A stretch of DNA of 24,213 nt from contig CAIKKV010000600.1 of assembly GCA_903828035.1 (NCBI GenBank), positions 1 to 24,213 on the forward strand, read 5' to 3'. This document shows positions 7,494 to 15,283 of this stretch, in pieces (within the stretch, counting starts at the first letter, position 1; each line of letters starts with the position of its first letter). The stretch comes from an uncultured bacterium (GTDB lineage: Bacteria; Verrucomicrobiota; Kiritimatiellia; CAIKKV01). A program made the position numbers and the translations under genes. The notes beneath the pieces were generated by a model. It was not told the origin of the DNA. It searched no databases and worked only from the letters and a program-made list of their open reading frames with translations.

Positions 7494-8297
7494 TCAGCCG
7501 CCCAGCCGGTAGCGGCGGTGGTCCTGCGAGTGGTGCGCGTGGACATGGATCAGGTTGTTGGCCTGCAGCAGCTCCCCGTTCCCCAGCACCTCGCCGGTTT
7601 TCCCCTTCCCGGCCAGCCGCCGGTCCTGCCCGAAGACATAGACCGTGTCGGCGATCTCCTCGACGATATGCAAGTCGTGCGTGGCCGTGACCACGGTCTT
7701 CCCCGCGCGGGTGAACTCCGCCAGCATCTCGATCAGGTGCGTGGCCGTGCGGGGGTCGAGCCCCGCTGTGGGCTCGTCCAGCAGCAGCACGTCGGGCTCG
7801 ATGGCCAGGATGGTGGCGAACGACACCTTCCGCTTCTCCCCCACGCTCAGCTGGTGCGGCGAGCGGTCCAGCAGCCCGCCGATCCCCAGCGTGTCGGCCA
7901 GCCGGGCAATGCGGTCCTTCACCGCCTCCCGGTCGACGCCCAGCTGGAGCGGGCCGAAGGCGATATCCTCCCGGACGGTGGGACAGAACAGCTGGACATC
8001 GGGATTCTGGAAGACCAGCCCCACGCTCCGGCGGAACGCGAGGGAGAAGGCCTCGTCCGCAAACACGCCCTCCGCCAGCTCCCTGTCCCGATATTTAATT
8101 GTTCCCTGATCGGGAAACAGGAGCCCGTCGAGCAGGGTGAGCAGGGTCGACTTCCCCGAGCCGTTGGCCCCCAGGAGGGCGATCCGCTCGCCTTCGTCGA
8201 TGGTCAGGTCCACGCCGCCGAGGGCGGGAAAGCGGCCCTGGTAGGCGTAGTGGACGTTCCGGCACTCGAAGAGTCGCTTGGGCGGGTTCATCGTCAT
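7494..8297 (-). CDS. cbiO: ECF nickel/cobalt transporter ATP-binding protein
   Basis: This 267-residue ABC ATPase powers a CbiMNQO/NikMNQO-type energy-coupling factor importer for Ni2+ or Co2+. It shows Walker A GANGSGKST at 43-51, a Q-loop with FQNPDVQLF near 96-104 (typical of ECF ATPases), signature LSVGE at 150-154, Walker B LLLDEP at 161-166, and the switch histidine H207. The C-terminus is His-rich (HVHAHH near 251-256), which may bind metal. The ATG at 8297 overlaps the cbiQ stop as ATGA; a longer in-frame extension upstream lies inside cbiQ and is not used. It is the last gene of the - strand run and converges with the membrane protein gene at 7455. Nickel versus cobalt cannot be decided from this subunit. 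Confidence 0.93.
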   Translation of the reverse strand: MTMNPPKRLFECRNVHYAYQGRFPALGGVDLTIDEGERIALLGANGSGKSTLLTLLDGLLFPDQGTIKYRDRELAEGVFADEAFSLAFRRSVGLVFQNPDVQLFCPTVREDIAFGPLQLGVDREAVKDRIARLADTLGIGGLLDRSPHQLSVGEKRKVSFATILAIEPDVLLLDEPTAGLDPRTATHLIEMLAEFTRAGKTVVTATHDLHIVEEIADTVYVFGQDRRLAGKGKTGEVLGNGELLQANNLIHVHAHHSQDHRRYRLGG

Positions 8298-9127
8298 GCC
8301 TGGCTCCTGTGCTCCGCGTAGGCCAGGAGCAGGAGCGCCGCGAGCGAGCCCAGCAGCCACAGCCAGTCCAGGGGGCGGGTCCGCGTGTGCTCCAGCGCCG
8401 CCGGCTCGCCCCGGAAGCCCCGCGAGACCATCGCGTTGTAGACCTGCTCGTTGAGCGAATAGGAGCGCGTCCAGAGCTGGGCGATATTCCACGTCACGAT
8501 TTTCTGCCCCTTCTCATAGTGCATGCCGGCTCCCGCCCGGCTCCGGATGGCGCGGTGGGTGTTCTCCACGATCTCCACGAACAGGTAAATGTAGCGGTAA
8601 GCCATGCCCAGCACCATCACGAAGAGCTGGGGAACGCGGAAAAAGCGGAGCGCCCGGAGCAGCTCGAAATGGCGGGTCGTCATGCTGAGCAGGACGGTGA
8701 GCGACACCGACGTGAGGACCCGCCCGACAAAGAAGCCCGCCGCCGCAAGGCCCGGCCGGGTGACGCTCAGTGGCCCCGCCGACCAGACCGCTTCCCCGGG
8801 CGAGACGAAGCTGAAGAGCGCCGGCACGGCGATCATCAGAGAAAACAGCGGAATGAAGACCCACGTCCTGAGGAGGAATGTCCTGAAAGGGATCCGGGAC
8901 AGGACCGCCAGCAGCAGGGTCAGCAGGTAGAGCACGCCCAGCACCGCCATGCTGCGGGTGAACAGCGCCAGGAGAAGGGCCAGGAGAACCGTCGCCATCT
9001 TGACCCGCGGCTCCAGGGCCTGCAGGACGCCCGGGAGGGCCGCCGTCTCCTCCGCGAAGAGGGCCTCCTTGAAGAACGCCAGCGCGCCCCGGATCGAGCG
9101 GTCCACAAAATCGGCGCCGGTTTTCAT
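8294..9127 (-). CDS. cbiQ: ECF nickel/cobalt transporter transmembrane protein
   Basis: This is the 277-residue integral membrane T-component that couples the ATPase to the substrate-binding component. The N-terminal region has the ALEPRVKM segment that in this family precedes the first membrane helix, followed by four to five hydrophobic stretches. The cytoplasmic coupling region contains AIRSRAG and the later AMVSRGFRGE, matching the two short arginine-containing Ala-x-x-x-Arg-Gly-type motifs that contact CbiO. The ATG at 9127 is preferred because it overlaps the stop of the upstream cbiN-like gene; a further in-frame ATG at 9163 would overlap that gene by 40 bp. Co-translation with cbiO is likely. 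Confidence 0.92.
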   Translation of the reverse strand: MKTGADFVDRSIRGALAFFKEALFAEETAALPGVLQALEPRVKMATVLLALLLALFTRSMAVLGVLYLLTLLLAVLSRIPFRTFLLRTWVFIPLFSLMIAVPALFSFVSPGEAVWSAGPLSVTRPGLAAAGFFVGRVLTSVSLTVLLSMTTRHFELLRALRFFRVPQLFVMVLGMAYRYIYLFVEIVENTHRAIRSRAGAGMHYEKGQKIVTWNIAQLWTRSYSLNEQVYNAMVSRGFRGEPAALEHTRTRPLDWLWLLGSLAALLLLAYAEHRSQA

Positions 9128-9459
9128 TTGTCCTTCCCGGCCAGGGCCCGCCCCAGCAGCCACGCCAGCAGCACCACGAGAGCCGCGCCCACGATTCCGG
9201 AGAAGACATAGGCGGCGCTCCGTCTTGCCTGGCCCTTCTCTTCCCAGCCCTTAAAGGCGTAATCCGGAAGCGGCGCCTTCCACAACTCGCCGAACTTCTG
9301 GAGCCCCCGGGGGACATAGCCCACCTTCGCGCGAAGCTCCTCCGGCCCCCACTCGCCCCAGGCGCTGCCGGCCTTGAAGTGATCCGGCAGGAGGAGGCCG
9401 AGCGGAGAAAGCAGGATGAGCACGCCCAGGGCGATCGCGAGTTTCTTCGTGGTGGTCAC
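9124..9459 (-). CDS. cbiN: CbiN-like / PDGLE-domain component of ECF nickel/cobalt transporter
   Basis: This 111-residue protein has two hydrophobic helices, one near residues 5-22 and one near 85-105, flanking a short periplasmic loop. The loop includes PLPDYAFKGW, which resembles the conserved stretch of PDGLE/NikN-type accessory proteins. These small subunits help the M component take up metal. Start choice is GTG at 9459, which overlaps the cbiM stop as GTGA. The position between cbiM and cbiQ is the classical M-N-Q-O order and is the main support; the sequence match alone is moderate. The cbiN symbol is used by position; nikN would be equally fair. Confidence 0.82.
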   Translation of the reverse strand: MTTTKKLAIALGVLILLSPLGLLLPDHFKAGSAWGEWGPEELRAKVGYVPRGLQKFGELWKAPLPDYAFKGWEEKGQARRSAAYVFSGIVGAALVVLLAWLLGRALAGKDK

Positions 9460-10139
9460 GGGCGCGCCTCCCGGCCCAGGAGCTCCGGCGCCTGCTTCTG
9501 CATATACTTGATCACGAGCGCGGTCACCAGCGCCTCCACCCACCCGAAGACCAGCAGGTGCTCCCCCGCCATGGCCGGCACGGCGACCCGGAGGCCGTAC
9601 GGGCAGTAGAGTGACTGCCCGGCCGCCGACTGGCTGAGCGCCGGCTGCAGCCCGAACTCCACGCCCGCGAGGAGCGCCGCCGCGTTCAGGCCCACATACC
9701 CGGCGATGCCCGCCGCGATCACGCGCCGCTTCGACTCAAGGGGCGAGCCGCCCGCGATCAGGCGGTAGGCGCCGTACCCGACAAAGGGAATCACCACCGC
9801 CATGTTGAAGCAGTTGGCGCCGAGGGCGGTGATGCCGCCGTCTCCGAAGAGAAGGGCCTGGATCACCAGCGCCACGGTGATGGCGATCATCGCGGCCCAG
9901 GGGCCGAGCAGGATGGCCACCAGCGCGCCGCCCACGGCATGCCCCGTGGACCCGCCGGGAATCGGAATATTGAACATCATGATCACGAAGCTGAACGCCG
10001 CTCCGATGGCGAGCAGGGGCACCTGCCTGGCGTTCAACGTCTTCTTGACGATCCGCGAGGCCGCGACCCACAGGGGAATCATGAGAACCATAAAAGCGCC
10101 GCTTGTGGCGGGGCCCAGATATCCGTCCGGGATGTGCAT
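9456..10139 (-). CDS. cbiM: ECF nickel/cobalt transporter substrate-binding membrane component
   Basis: This 227-residue protein with about seven membrane segments is the S-component that binds the metal ion. It begins MHIPDGYLGP, the family N-terminus whose His2 and amino group form part of the metal site, and that fixes the start at 10139. It also has the conserved PGGSTGHAVGGAL segment near 62-74 and GDGGITALGANCFNMA near 100-115, both typical of CbiM/NikM. A gap of 48 bp separates it from the DUF268 gene, too short for a cobalamin riboswitch, and no terminator is seen there, so it probably shares the long upstream transcript. The metal could be nickel (for hydrogenase or urease) or cobalt (for B12). 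Confidence 0.94.
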   Translation of the reverse strand: MHIPDGYLGPATSGAFMVLMIPLWVAASRIVKKTLNARQVPLLAIGAAFSFVIMMFNIPIPGGSTGHAVGGALVAILLGPWAAMIAITVALVIQALLFGDGGITALGANCFNMAVVIPFVGYGAYRLIAGGSPLESKRRVIAAGIAGYVGLNAAALLAGVEFGLQPALSQSAAGQSLYCPYGLRVAVPAMAGEHLLVFGWVEALVTALVIKYMQKQAPELLGREARP

Positions 10140-10187
10140 GGTCCTGCGTTTCCTTCCTCGAAACCACCTGTCCGACCGGCGGCGGCG

Positions 10188-10979
10188 CTATTTTTTACAG
10201 ACAAAAACACCCAGGCTGTAATCCGCGTGCGCCAACTCTTCGAGGCCTTCCGCATCTGCCACCGCTTCCCGCACGCCGCCCGACCGATCGATAACCATCA
10301 GCTTCTGCAACGTCAGACCGCCGGCCGCCGTGCAGCGCAGAAGCGTTCGCGGATCGAACACCCAGTTCGCATTGAACTCCACCCTCTCCCGGCCGATCGG
10401 GGCGGAGAGATAGAGCGTTCCGCCCGGCTTGAGCAACCGCGCCAGGTTGGCGATCCCGCGCTCATACCCGGAAGGATCAACCGGGTCGCCATAGCGGCCC
10501 AGCCCGAAGTGTTCAATCGCGTGCAGGCAGGAGAGCGAGTCGCAACCCCCCTCCGCCAGCAACGCGCCAACCGAATCGGCGCTCATCAGGTCGGCTTGCC
10601 TGAACACCACCCCCGGCACGGCGCGGGCGACCGGACGCACGTCCAGCACTTCAATCTGCCGGAAGCTCGCCACGTGCGCCACAAACCCATCCACCCGGGA
10701 CCCCACATCCACATGACGCGCGGGCTTGCTCTCGAAAATCCAGCGCGCCACCATCAGGTCCTGCCAGAAATATTCGCTCCCGGTGACGCCCGCTTCCTCC
10801 TGGCGGTCGTGCAGGCAGGGCTTCAGGCCAATCCGGCCGGAAAATCCCCGGCGAAACCGGGCCCAGTCGCGAAGGAAGAAGGGAAGGCCCCACAGGGCGC
10901 CCAGGAAGCGGCGCGGGTCGACTCCGAATTGACTGGAAAGGATCCAGTTCAGCTGGCCCAGCCTTGATGTCCACTTCAT
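10188..10979 (-). CDS. DUF268-like putative SAM-dependent methyltransferase
   Basis: This 263-residue protein resembles the DUF268 family, a group of unknown function with a methyltransferase-like Rossmann core. The visible core is DVGSRVDGFVAHVA at 91-104, an acidic strand end LDVRPVAR near 112, then LHAIEHFGLGRYGDP at about 152-166 and the motif-IV-like LLKPGGTLYLSAPIG near 182-196. It lacks membrane segments. The gene overlaps the upstream methyltransferase by 4 bp, so the two products are probably made in equal amounts. The presence of sugar and glycan genes elsewhere in the window suggests glycan modification, but the acceptor is unknown. Confidence 0.7.
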   Translation of the reverse strand: MKWTSRLGQLNWILSSQFGVDPRRFLGALWGLPFFLRDWARFRRGFSGRIGLKPCLHDRQEEAGVTGSEYFWQDLMVARWIFESKPARHVDVGSRVDGFVAHVASFRQIEVLDVRPVARAVPGVVFRQADLMSADSVGALLAEGGCDSLSCLHAIEHFGLGRYGDPVDPSGYERGIANLARLLKPGGTLYLSAPIGRERVEFNANWVFDPRTLLRCTAAGGLTLQKLMVIDRSGGVREAVADAEGLEELAHADYSLGVFVCKK

Positions 10980-11629
10980 GCCGGCTTCCCGGGCGTGATC
11001 CGGATGCCATCCTGCTCAACCGCGATCTCCGCGGACGGGGCCCTTGCCCTGACAAAGTCGATGAGCTCCGGGATGCTCGGATAATCCGGGTCCCTGCCGA
11101 AGCACTGCGCGTCGTCAATGATCACGACGTGGCCCCTGCCGAAATCCCGGAGGATGTGCCCCAGCTCCTCGCAAATGGACGTATCCGTGCTGCCCTTGGC
11201 CGTCACCCCGGCGGAGTGGTGGGCGTCGAGCCAGAACAGCGCCGGCCGATCCAGGCGCTTCACGATCTTTTCGATTTCGACGGCGCTGTCGCCGCAAACC
11301 AGCTCGATCTTCCGCTGTCCCCCGAATCGCTCCCGGGCCTGCGCGAAGAGCTCCCGGCTCAGCTCGACCGAAATGATCCGGTCGAAGTGCCGCTTCATCG
11401 CCTCGACCATGTCGCCGTAATACGTTCCCGTCTCGACCAGGACGGTCAGCCCGAACCGCCTGGCATAGGCGACCAGGGCCTGCTGCTTGGCCAGGTGCGG
11501 GGGCGGAACCGGCCGCCCTTTCTTCTCCCAGGCCAGCAGCTCTTCCTCCTGCCGTCGCAGGGTTCTCCAATTGCGGAGCGGATAAAAAAAGGGAAGCCGG
11601 CTCACCAGTCGTCTCAGTGGTTTATTCAT
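10976..11629 (-). CDS. Class I SAM-dependent methyltransferase
   Basis: This 217-residue protein has a SAM-binding core: glycine-containing motif I VETGTYYGDMV at 65-75, acidic motif II ISVELS near 86-91, and motif III VCGDSA near 111-116. LFWLDAHHSAG at about 131-141 follows, a pattern seen in small methyltransferases of surface-glycan loci, then VVIIDDAQCFG near 168-178. The start at 11629 overlaps the ispG stop by 8 bp, and the stop overlaps the DUF268 gene by 4 bp. The acceptor is unknown. It probably acts on a sugar, judged from its type and the nearby aminotransferase and glycosyltransferases. Confidence 0.72.
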   Translation of the reverse strand: MNKPLRRLVSRLPFFYPLRNWRTLRRQEEELLAWEKKGRPVPPPHLAKQQALVAYARRFGLTVLVETGTYYGDMVEAMKRHFDRIISVELSRELFAQARERFGGQRKIELVCGDSAVEIEKIVKRLDRPALFWLDAHHSAGVTAKGSTDTSICEELGHILRDFGRGHVVIIDDAQCFGRDPDYPSIPELIDFVRARAPSAEIAVEQDGIRITPGKPA

Positions 11630-12722
11630 GCGTTTCCTTTTTCCCCCACCGCTTCACTTCCTCCATCAGCGCCGCGGCGATCTGCGCCTCGGGGACGCGG
11701 GCCACCGGCTCGCCGCGCACATAAATGACGCCCTGCCCCTCGCCGCCGGCCGCGGCGATATCGGCCTCCTTCGCCTCGCCGGGCCCGTTCACCACGCAGC
11801 CCATCACGGCCACCCGCGGGTACGGCCCCGGATGAACCCGGCAGAACGCCTCGAGCTCCAGCTCCACGCGGGCGGCGATGCCCGCCACATCGATGCGCGT
11901 GCGGCCGCAGGTGGGGCATGAGGTCACGCTGGGGCCCGGCGGCCTCAAGCCGAGGCTACGGAGCAGTTCCAAGCCGACCTGCACTTCGCGAACCGGCGTG
12001 TCGGTGAGGGACACCCGGATGGTATCGCCGATGCCTTCGGCCAGCAGGATGCCGATGCCCAGGCTCGACCGGACCGTGCCGGCCAGGAACGTGCCGGCTT
12101 CCGTCACGCCCAGGTGCAAAGGATAGTCGGTCTTCTCCGCCAGCAGGCGGTAGGCCCTGACGGTCCGCGGCACATCCGACGCCTTGACGGAAATCTTGAT
12201 TTCGCGGTAGTCCGCCTCCTCCAGCAGGCGCACGTGGCCCAGGGCGCTCTCCACCAGCGCCTCGGGCGTGGGGCCCCCGAACCGCGCCAGGATCTCCTTC
12301 TCCAGCGAGCCGCCGTTGACGCCGATGCGGATCGGCACCCGGCGCTCCCGCGCCGCGCGCACCACCTCGCGCACCCGCTCCGCGCTGCCGATGTTGCCGG
12401 GATTGATCCGCAGCCCGTCCACCCCGGCCTCCAGCGCCATCAGGGCCAGCGTGTGGCGGAAGTGGATGTCCGCAATCACGGGAATGGAGCTGCCGCGCGT
12501 GATGACCGCCAGGGCGCGGGCGGCCTCCTCGTCGGCCACGGCCACGCGCATGATGTCGCATCCCGCCAGGGCCGCGGCCTGGACCTGCGCAAGAACGTCC
12601 GCCGGCTTCCGCGTATCGATCTTCGCCATGGTCTGGACGGAGACGGGCGCGCCGCCGCCCACGGCCACGGATCCGACCTGGATGCGGCGGGTCGGCCGCC
12701 GGGGCGCCGGAAAGGGCATCAT
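11622..12722 (-). CDS. ispG: 4-hydroxy-3-methylbut-2-enyl diphosphate synthase (flavodoxin/ferredoxin)
   Basis: IspG is the penultimate enzyme of the MEP isoprenoid pathway, converting MEcPP to HMBPP with a [4Fe-4S] cluster. The 366-residue length is normal for the short bacterial form. The N-terminal TIM barrel shows SVQTMAKIDT near 28-37, RINPGN at 105-110 and IGVNGGSL near 133-140. The C-terminal cluster ligands are C269 and C272 (SCPTCGRT), C309 (GCVVNGPGE) and E316. The ATG at 12722 overlaps the rseP stop as ATGA; the second Met codon at 12719 is the alternative. It lies in the same run as dxr, so two steps of one pathway are co-expressed. Confidence 0.95.
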   Translation of the reverse strand: MMPFPAPRRPTRRIQVGSVAVGGGAPVSVQTMAKIDTRKPADVLAQVQAAALAGCDIMRVAVADEEAARALAVITRGSSIPVIADIHFRHTLALMALEAGVDGLRINPGNIGSAERVREVVRAARERRVPIRIGVNGGSLEKEILARFGGPTPEALVESALGHVRLLEEADYREIKISVKASDVPRTVRAYRLLAEKTDYPLHLGVTEAGTFLAGTVRSSLGIGILLAEGIGDTIRVSLTDTPVREVQVGLELLRSLGLRPPGPSVTSCPTCGRTRIDVAGIAARVELELEAFCRVHPGPYPRVAVMGCVVNGPGEAKEADIAAAGGEGQGVIYVRGEPVARVPEAQIAAALMEEVKRWGKKETHE

Positions 12723-14092
12723 GGCTTGGCTCCCGCCGGCGGGGAATCCTTCATCAGGGACGCGATCCGCCGGATGGTCTTCAGGTCCCGGAACGACAGC
12801 AGCACGACCAGCGCGATCAGCAGGGCCGCGAAGAAATTGATCAGGACCCGCACGACCTTCTCGCCGGGCGGGCGGCGCGCGATCCCCTCATAGAGCGCGA
12901 AGACCACGTGGCCGCCGTCCAGCACCGGGATCGGCAGCAGGTTCAGGATGGCCAGGTTCACGTTCAGGAACCGGGCGAAGCCCAGAAGCAGGAGCAGGCT
13001 GGCCTTGGCATAGAGCCAGAAGGCGGCGAAGATGCTGACCGGGCCGCCAATGCTCTGGGCCGCATTCGCGGCCTGCCCCCGGGTCACCAGCGCCTTGAGC
13101 AGGCGGAAGATGCCCGTCACGTCCTGCCTGATCTGCTCGAGCGGCGTTCCGGTGGTGGAGGCGAACTGGATGCCCAGCCGCACCATCTTGTTCTGCGGGT
13201 CCAGCACCGGCGTGACGCTCATGTCCAGCAAGGCGCCATCGCGCTCGATGGTCATTCCCGTCGGCTGCCCCTCGCGTTTCTGGACCATGTCGATCAGGTG
13301 GCCGCGGCCAGCCACGATCCGGCCGCTGAACGTCTTGATCACATCCCCCGGCTTGACGCCGGCCTTTTCCGCCATCGAGCCGCTCTCCACCAGCCCCACC
13401 TTGCAGATCGAGCCGGCCTCCACGCCCTCGAGCATCCGGATGTTGAACGGGTTCCCGTTGGTGCTGGTCATCAGCGTCATCCCGGCTTCCGCGCCATCGG
13501 CCCGCCGCACGCGCAGGTCAACCGACTCGCTGAGCGAGCAGATCTGGACGAAGTCGTTCCACGTCTTGACCGGGGCCCCGTTGGCGGCCAGGACCGTATC
13601 GCCCTCGCGCAGGCCGCCGGCGTAGGCCACGGTGTTCGTCTCGACCCCGCCCACGAGGGCCCCTTCGAGGACGGACATGGGATGCCGGTCCGTCGCGTAG
13701 ACGATCCAGGCCAGCAGGAAGGCGAACGCGATGTTCCCGGCGGCGCCGGCCAGGGAGACGACGATCTTCTTCCAGACCGCCACCCGCGGCAGCGTGCGAG
13801 GCGGCTGCCCCCCCTCGCCCTGGACGGACTCCATGCCGGTCGGGTCGAGCTGGGGAAGAACCACATAGCCGCCCAGCGGGATGCAGCCCACGCGCAGGAC
13901 CAGGTTTCCGGACTTCCGCTTCCAGAGCGCGGGGCCGAACCCGATCGAGAACACATCCACGACCAGCCCGCAAAGCCGGGCGGCCAGGAAATGGCCGAAC
14001 TCGTGAACAAAGACGCAGAGGCCGAACACCAGAACCACGATCAGTCCGGCATACACATTCGAGAAGATCGTGTGCAACAAGGTCCCGTCCAT
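12719..14092 (-). CDS. rseP: RIP metalloprotease RseP (site-2 protease family)
   Basis: This is an intramembrane zinc protease that cleaves membrane-bound regulators such as anti-sigma factors. The 457-residue protein has the HEFGH zinc motif at 30-34 in the first membrane segment, GFGPALWKRK soon after, two PDZ-like modules (GGLREGDTVLAANG and KAGVKPGDVIKTFSG), and the C-terminal LLPIPVLDGGH motif that supplies the third zinc ligand. Two further hydrophobic segments end the chain. It sits between dxr and ispG, a conserved neighbourhood in many bacteria (uppS-cdsA-dxr-rseP). A 34-bp gap with a small hairpin separates it from dxr. Which anti-sigma factor it cuts is not shown here. Confidence 0.94.
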   Translation of the reverse strand: MDGTLLHTIFSNVYAGLIVVLVFGLCVFVHEFGHFLAARLCGLVVDVFSIGFGPALWKRKSGNLVLRVGCIPLGGYVVLPQLDPTGMESVQGEGGQPPRTLPRVAVWKKIVVSLAGAAGNIAFAFLLAWIVYATDRHPMSVLEGALVGGVETNTVAYAGGLREGDTVLAANGAPVKTWNDFVQICSLSESVDLRVRRADGAEAGMTLMTSTNGNPFNIRMLEGVEAGSICKVGLVESGSMAEKAGVKPGDVIKTFSGRIVAGRGHLIDMVQKREGQPTGMTIERDGALLDMSVTPVLDPQNKMVRLGIQFASTTGTPLEQIRQDVTGIFRLLKALVTRGQAANAAQSIGGPVSIFAAFWLYAKASLLLLLGFARFLNVNLAILNLLPIPVLDGGHVVFALYEGIARRPPGEKVVRVLINFFAALLIALVVLLSFRDLKTIRRIASLMKDSPPAGAKP

Positions 14093-14107
14093 TCAACACC
14101 CGCTTTC

Positions 14108-14123
14108 AACCCCCGCAGGGGTT
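14108..14123. repeat. Small GC hairpin in the dxr-rseP gap
   Basis: AACCCC and GGGGTT flank the loop CGCA, giving a perfect 6-bp stem in the 34-bp gap before rseP. There is no T tract on the - strand, so it is unlikely to terminate transcription. On the mRNA it would sit about 15 nt before the rseP start codon and could affect ribosome access or transcript stability. Confidence 0.4.
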
Positions 14124-14126
14124 TGG

Positions 14127-15283
14127 TTACATGGTTTTCCCGATCGACTCCGCCTCGCGGCGGGCCCAGGCGTCCGCCTCCAGGATGTCCCCTAGGGACG
14201 GATGCAGCCGGCTGGCATGGCGCTCCATGACGGCCCCGGTCAGGCGCCAGATTCCCGCGAATGGGATGCGCTTGTCAAGAAATTGGTTCACCGCCACCTC
14301 GTTGGCCGCGTTCATCACGGCCGGCAGGGTGCCGCCCGCCCGGCCCGCCTCGCGCGCCAGGCCGAGACACGGAAAGCGCTCGGGCTGGGGCTCGTGAAGT
14401 GCAGGGCGCCCAGCTTGCCGAGCTCCAGCGGCTGGAGCCCCCCGTCCATCCGCTGCGGCCAGGTGAGGGCGTACTGGATGGCGAAGCGCATATCGGGGGG
14501 GCCCATCTGCGCGAGGAGGCTGCCGTCGACGAACTGCACCAGGGAGTGCACCAGGCTTTCGGGGTGCAGCACCACCTCCATCCGCGACAGGGGCATATCG
14601 AACAGCCAGCGCGCCTCGATCAGCTCGAGTCCCTTGTTCATGAGCGTGGCCGAGTCGATGGTCACCTTCCGGCCCATCCGCCACCGCGGGTGATTCAGCG
14701 CCTCCTCGACCGTGATCCGCTCGAAATCGACCTCGGGGCGGAAGGCGAACGGGCCGCCCGAGGCGGTGAGGATGAGCTTGCCCACGTCGCGGGGCTGCGC
14801 GCCGGCCAGGCACTGGAAAATGGCGCTGTGCTCGCTGTCCACCGGCAGGAGGCGCGCGCCGGTGCGGCGGCAGGCCTCGGTGACGATCTCGCCCCCGCCC
14901 ACCAGCACCTCCTTGGTGGCCAGGGCCACGGAGATGCCCCGGCTCACGGCGGCCAGCACCGGCTGGAAGCCGGCCATGCCGACCACGGCGCACAGGACCA
15001 GGTCCACGCCCTCCAGGGTGGCCAGCCCGACCAGCCCCTCCTGGCCCGACCGGACCCGGATGCCGGCGGGCGCGGCGGCGGCGCAGGCGCGGGCGGCGGC
15101 CGGGTCCTCCACGGCGAGCTCCCGCACCCCCAGCCGGACGGCCGTCTCCAGCGCCCGGCTCCAGCTGGTGCGCACGGCCAGGCCGACGATCTCGATCACG
15201 CCGGGCAGGGCCTCGGCCACCCTCAGGGCGTTTTCCCCGATGGAGCCGGTGCAGCCCAGGATGACGACCCGGCGCTTCAACAC
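14127..15283 (-). CDS. dxr: 1-deoxy-D-xylulose 5-phosphate reductoisomerase, frameshifted near 14381
   Basis: Dxr makes MEP from DXP with NADPH, the committed step of the MEP pathway. Reading from GTG 15283 (overlapping the cdsA stop) gives ILGCTGSIGENAL, VDSEHSAIFQCL, TASGGPFAFR, HPRWRMGRKVTIDSATLMNKGLELIEA-type core segments and LHFTSPSP. The frame then drifts into unrelated residues and stops at 14315. The expected continuation (ERFPCLGLAREA, then VMNAANEVAVNQFL to the C-terminus) is in the frame shifted by one base and ends at 14127. Adding one G next to 14381 would restore 385 residues, a normal length, with spacing that matches known Dxr around the RFPCL motif. This is a natural mutation or, more likely for this gene, a sequencing or assembly error. 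Confidence 0.9.

Noticed and set aside
12908..14230. A 440-codon open frame on the + strand opposite rseP.
   Set aside because: RseP motifs (HEFGH, LDGG) and overlaps with its neighbours secure the - strand; the antisense translation has no recognisable features.
14375..14392. Programmed -1 ribosomal frameshifting to explain the two dxr frames.
   Set aside because: No X-XXY-YYZ slippery heptamer is present in the overlap, no downstream pseudoknot is evident, and Dxr is not known to use recoding. A sequence error or real one-base deletion is simpler.
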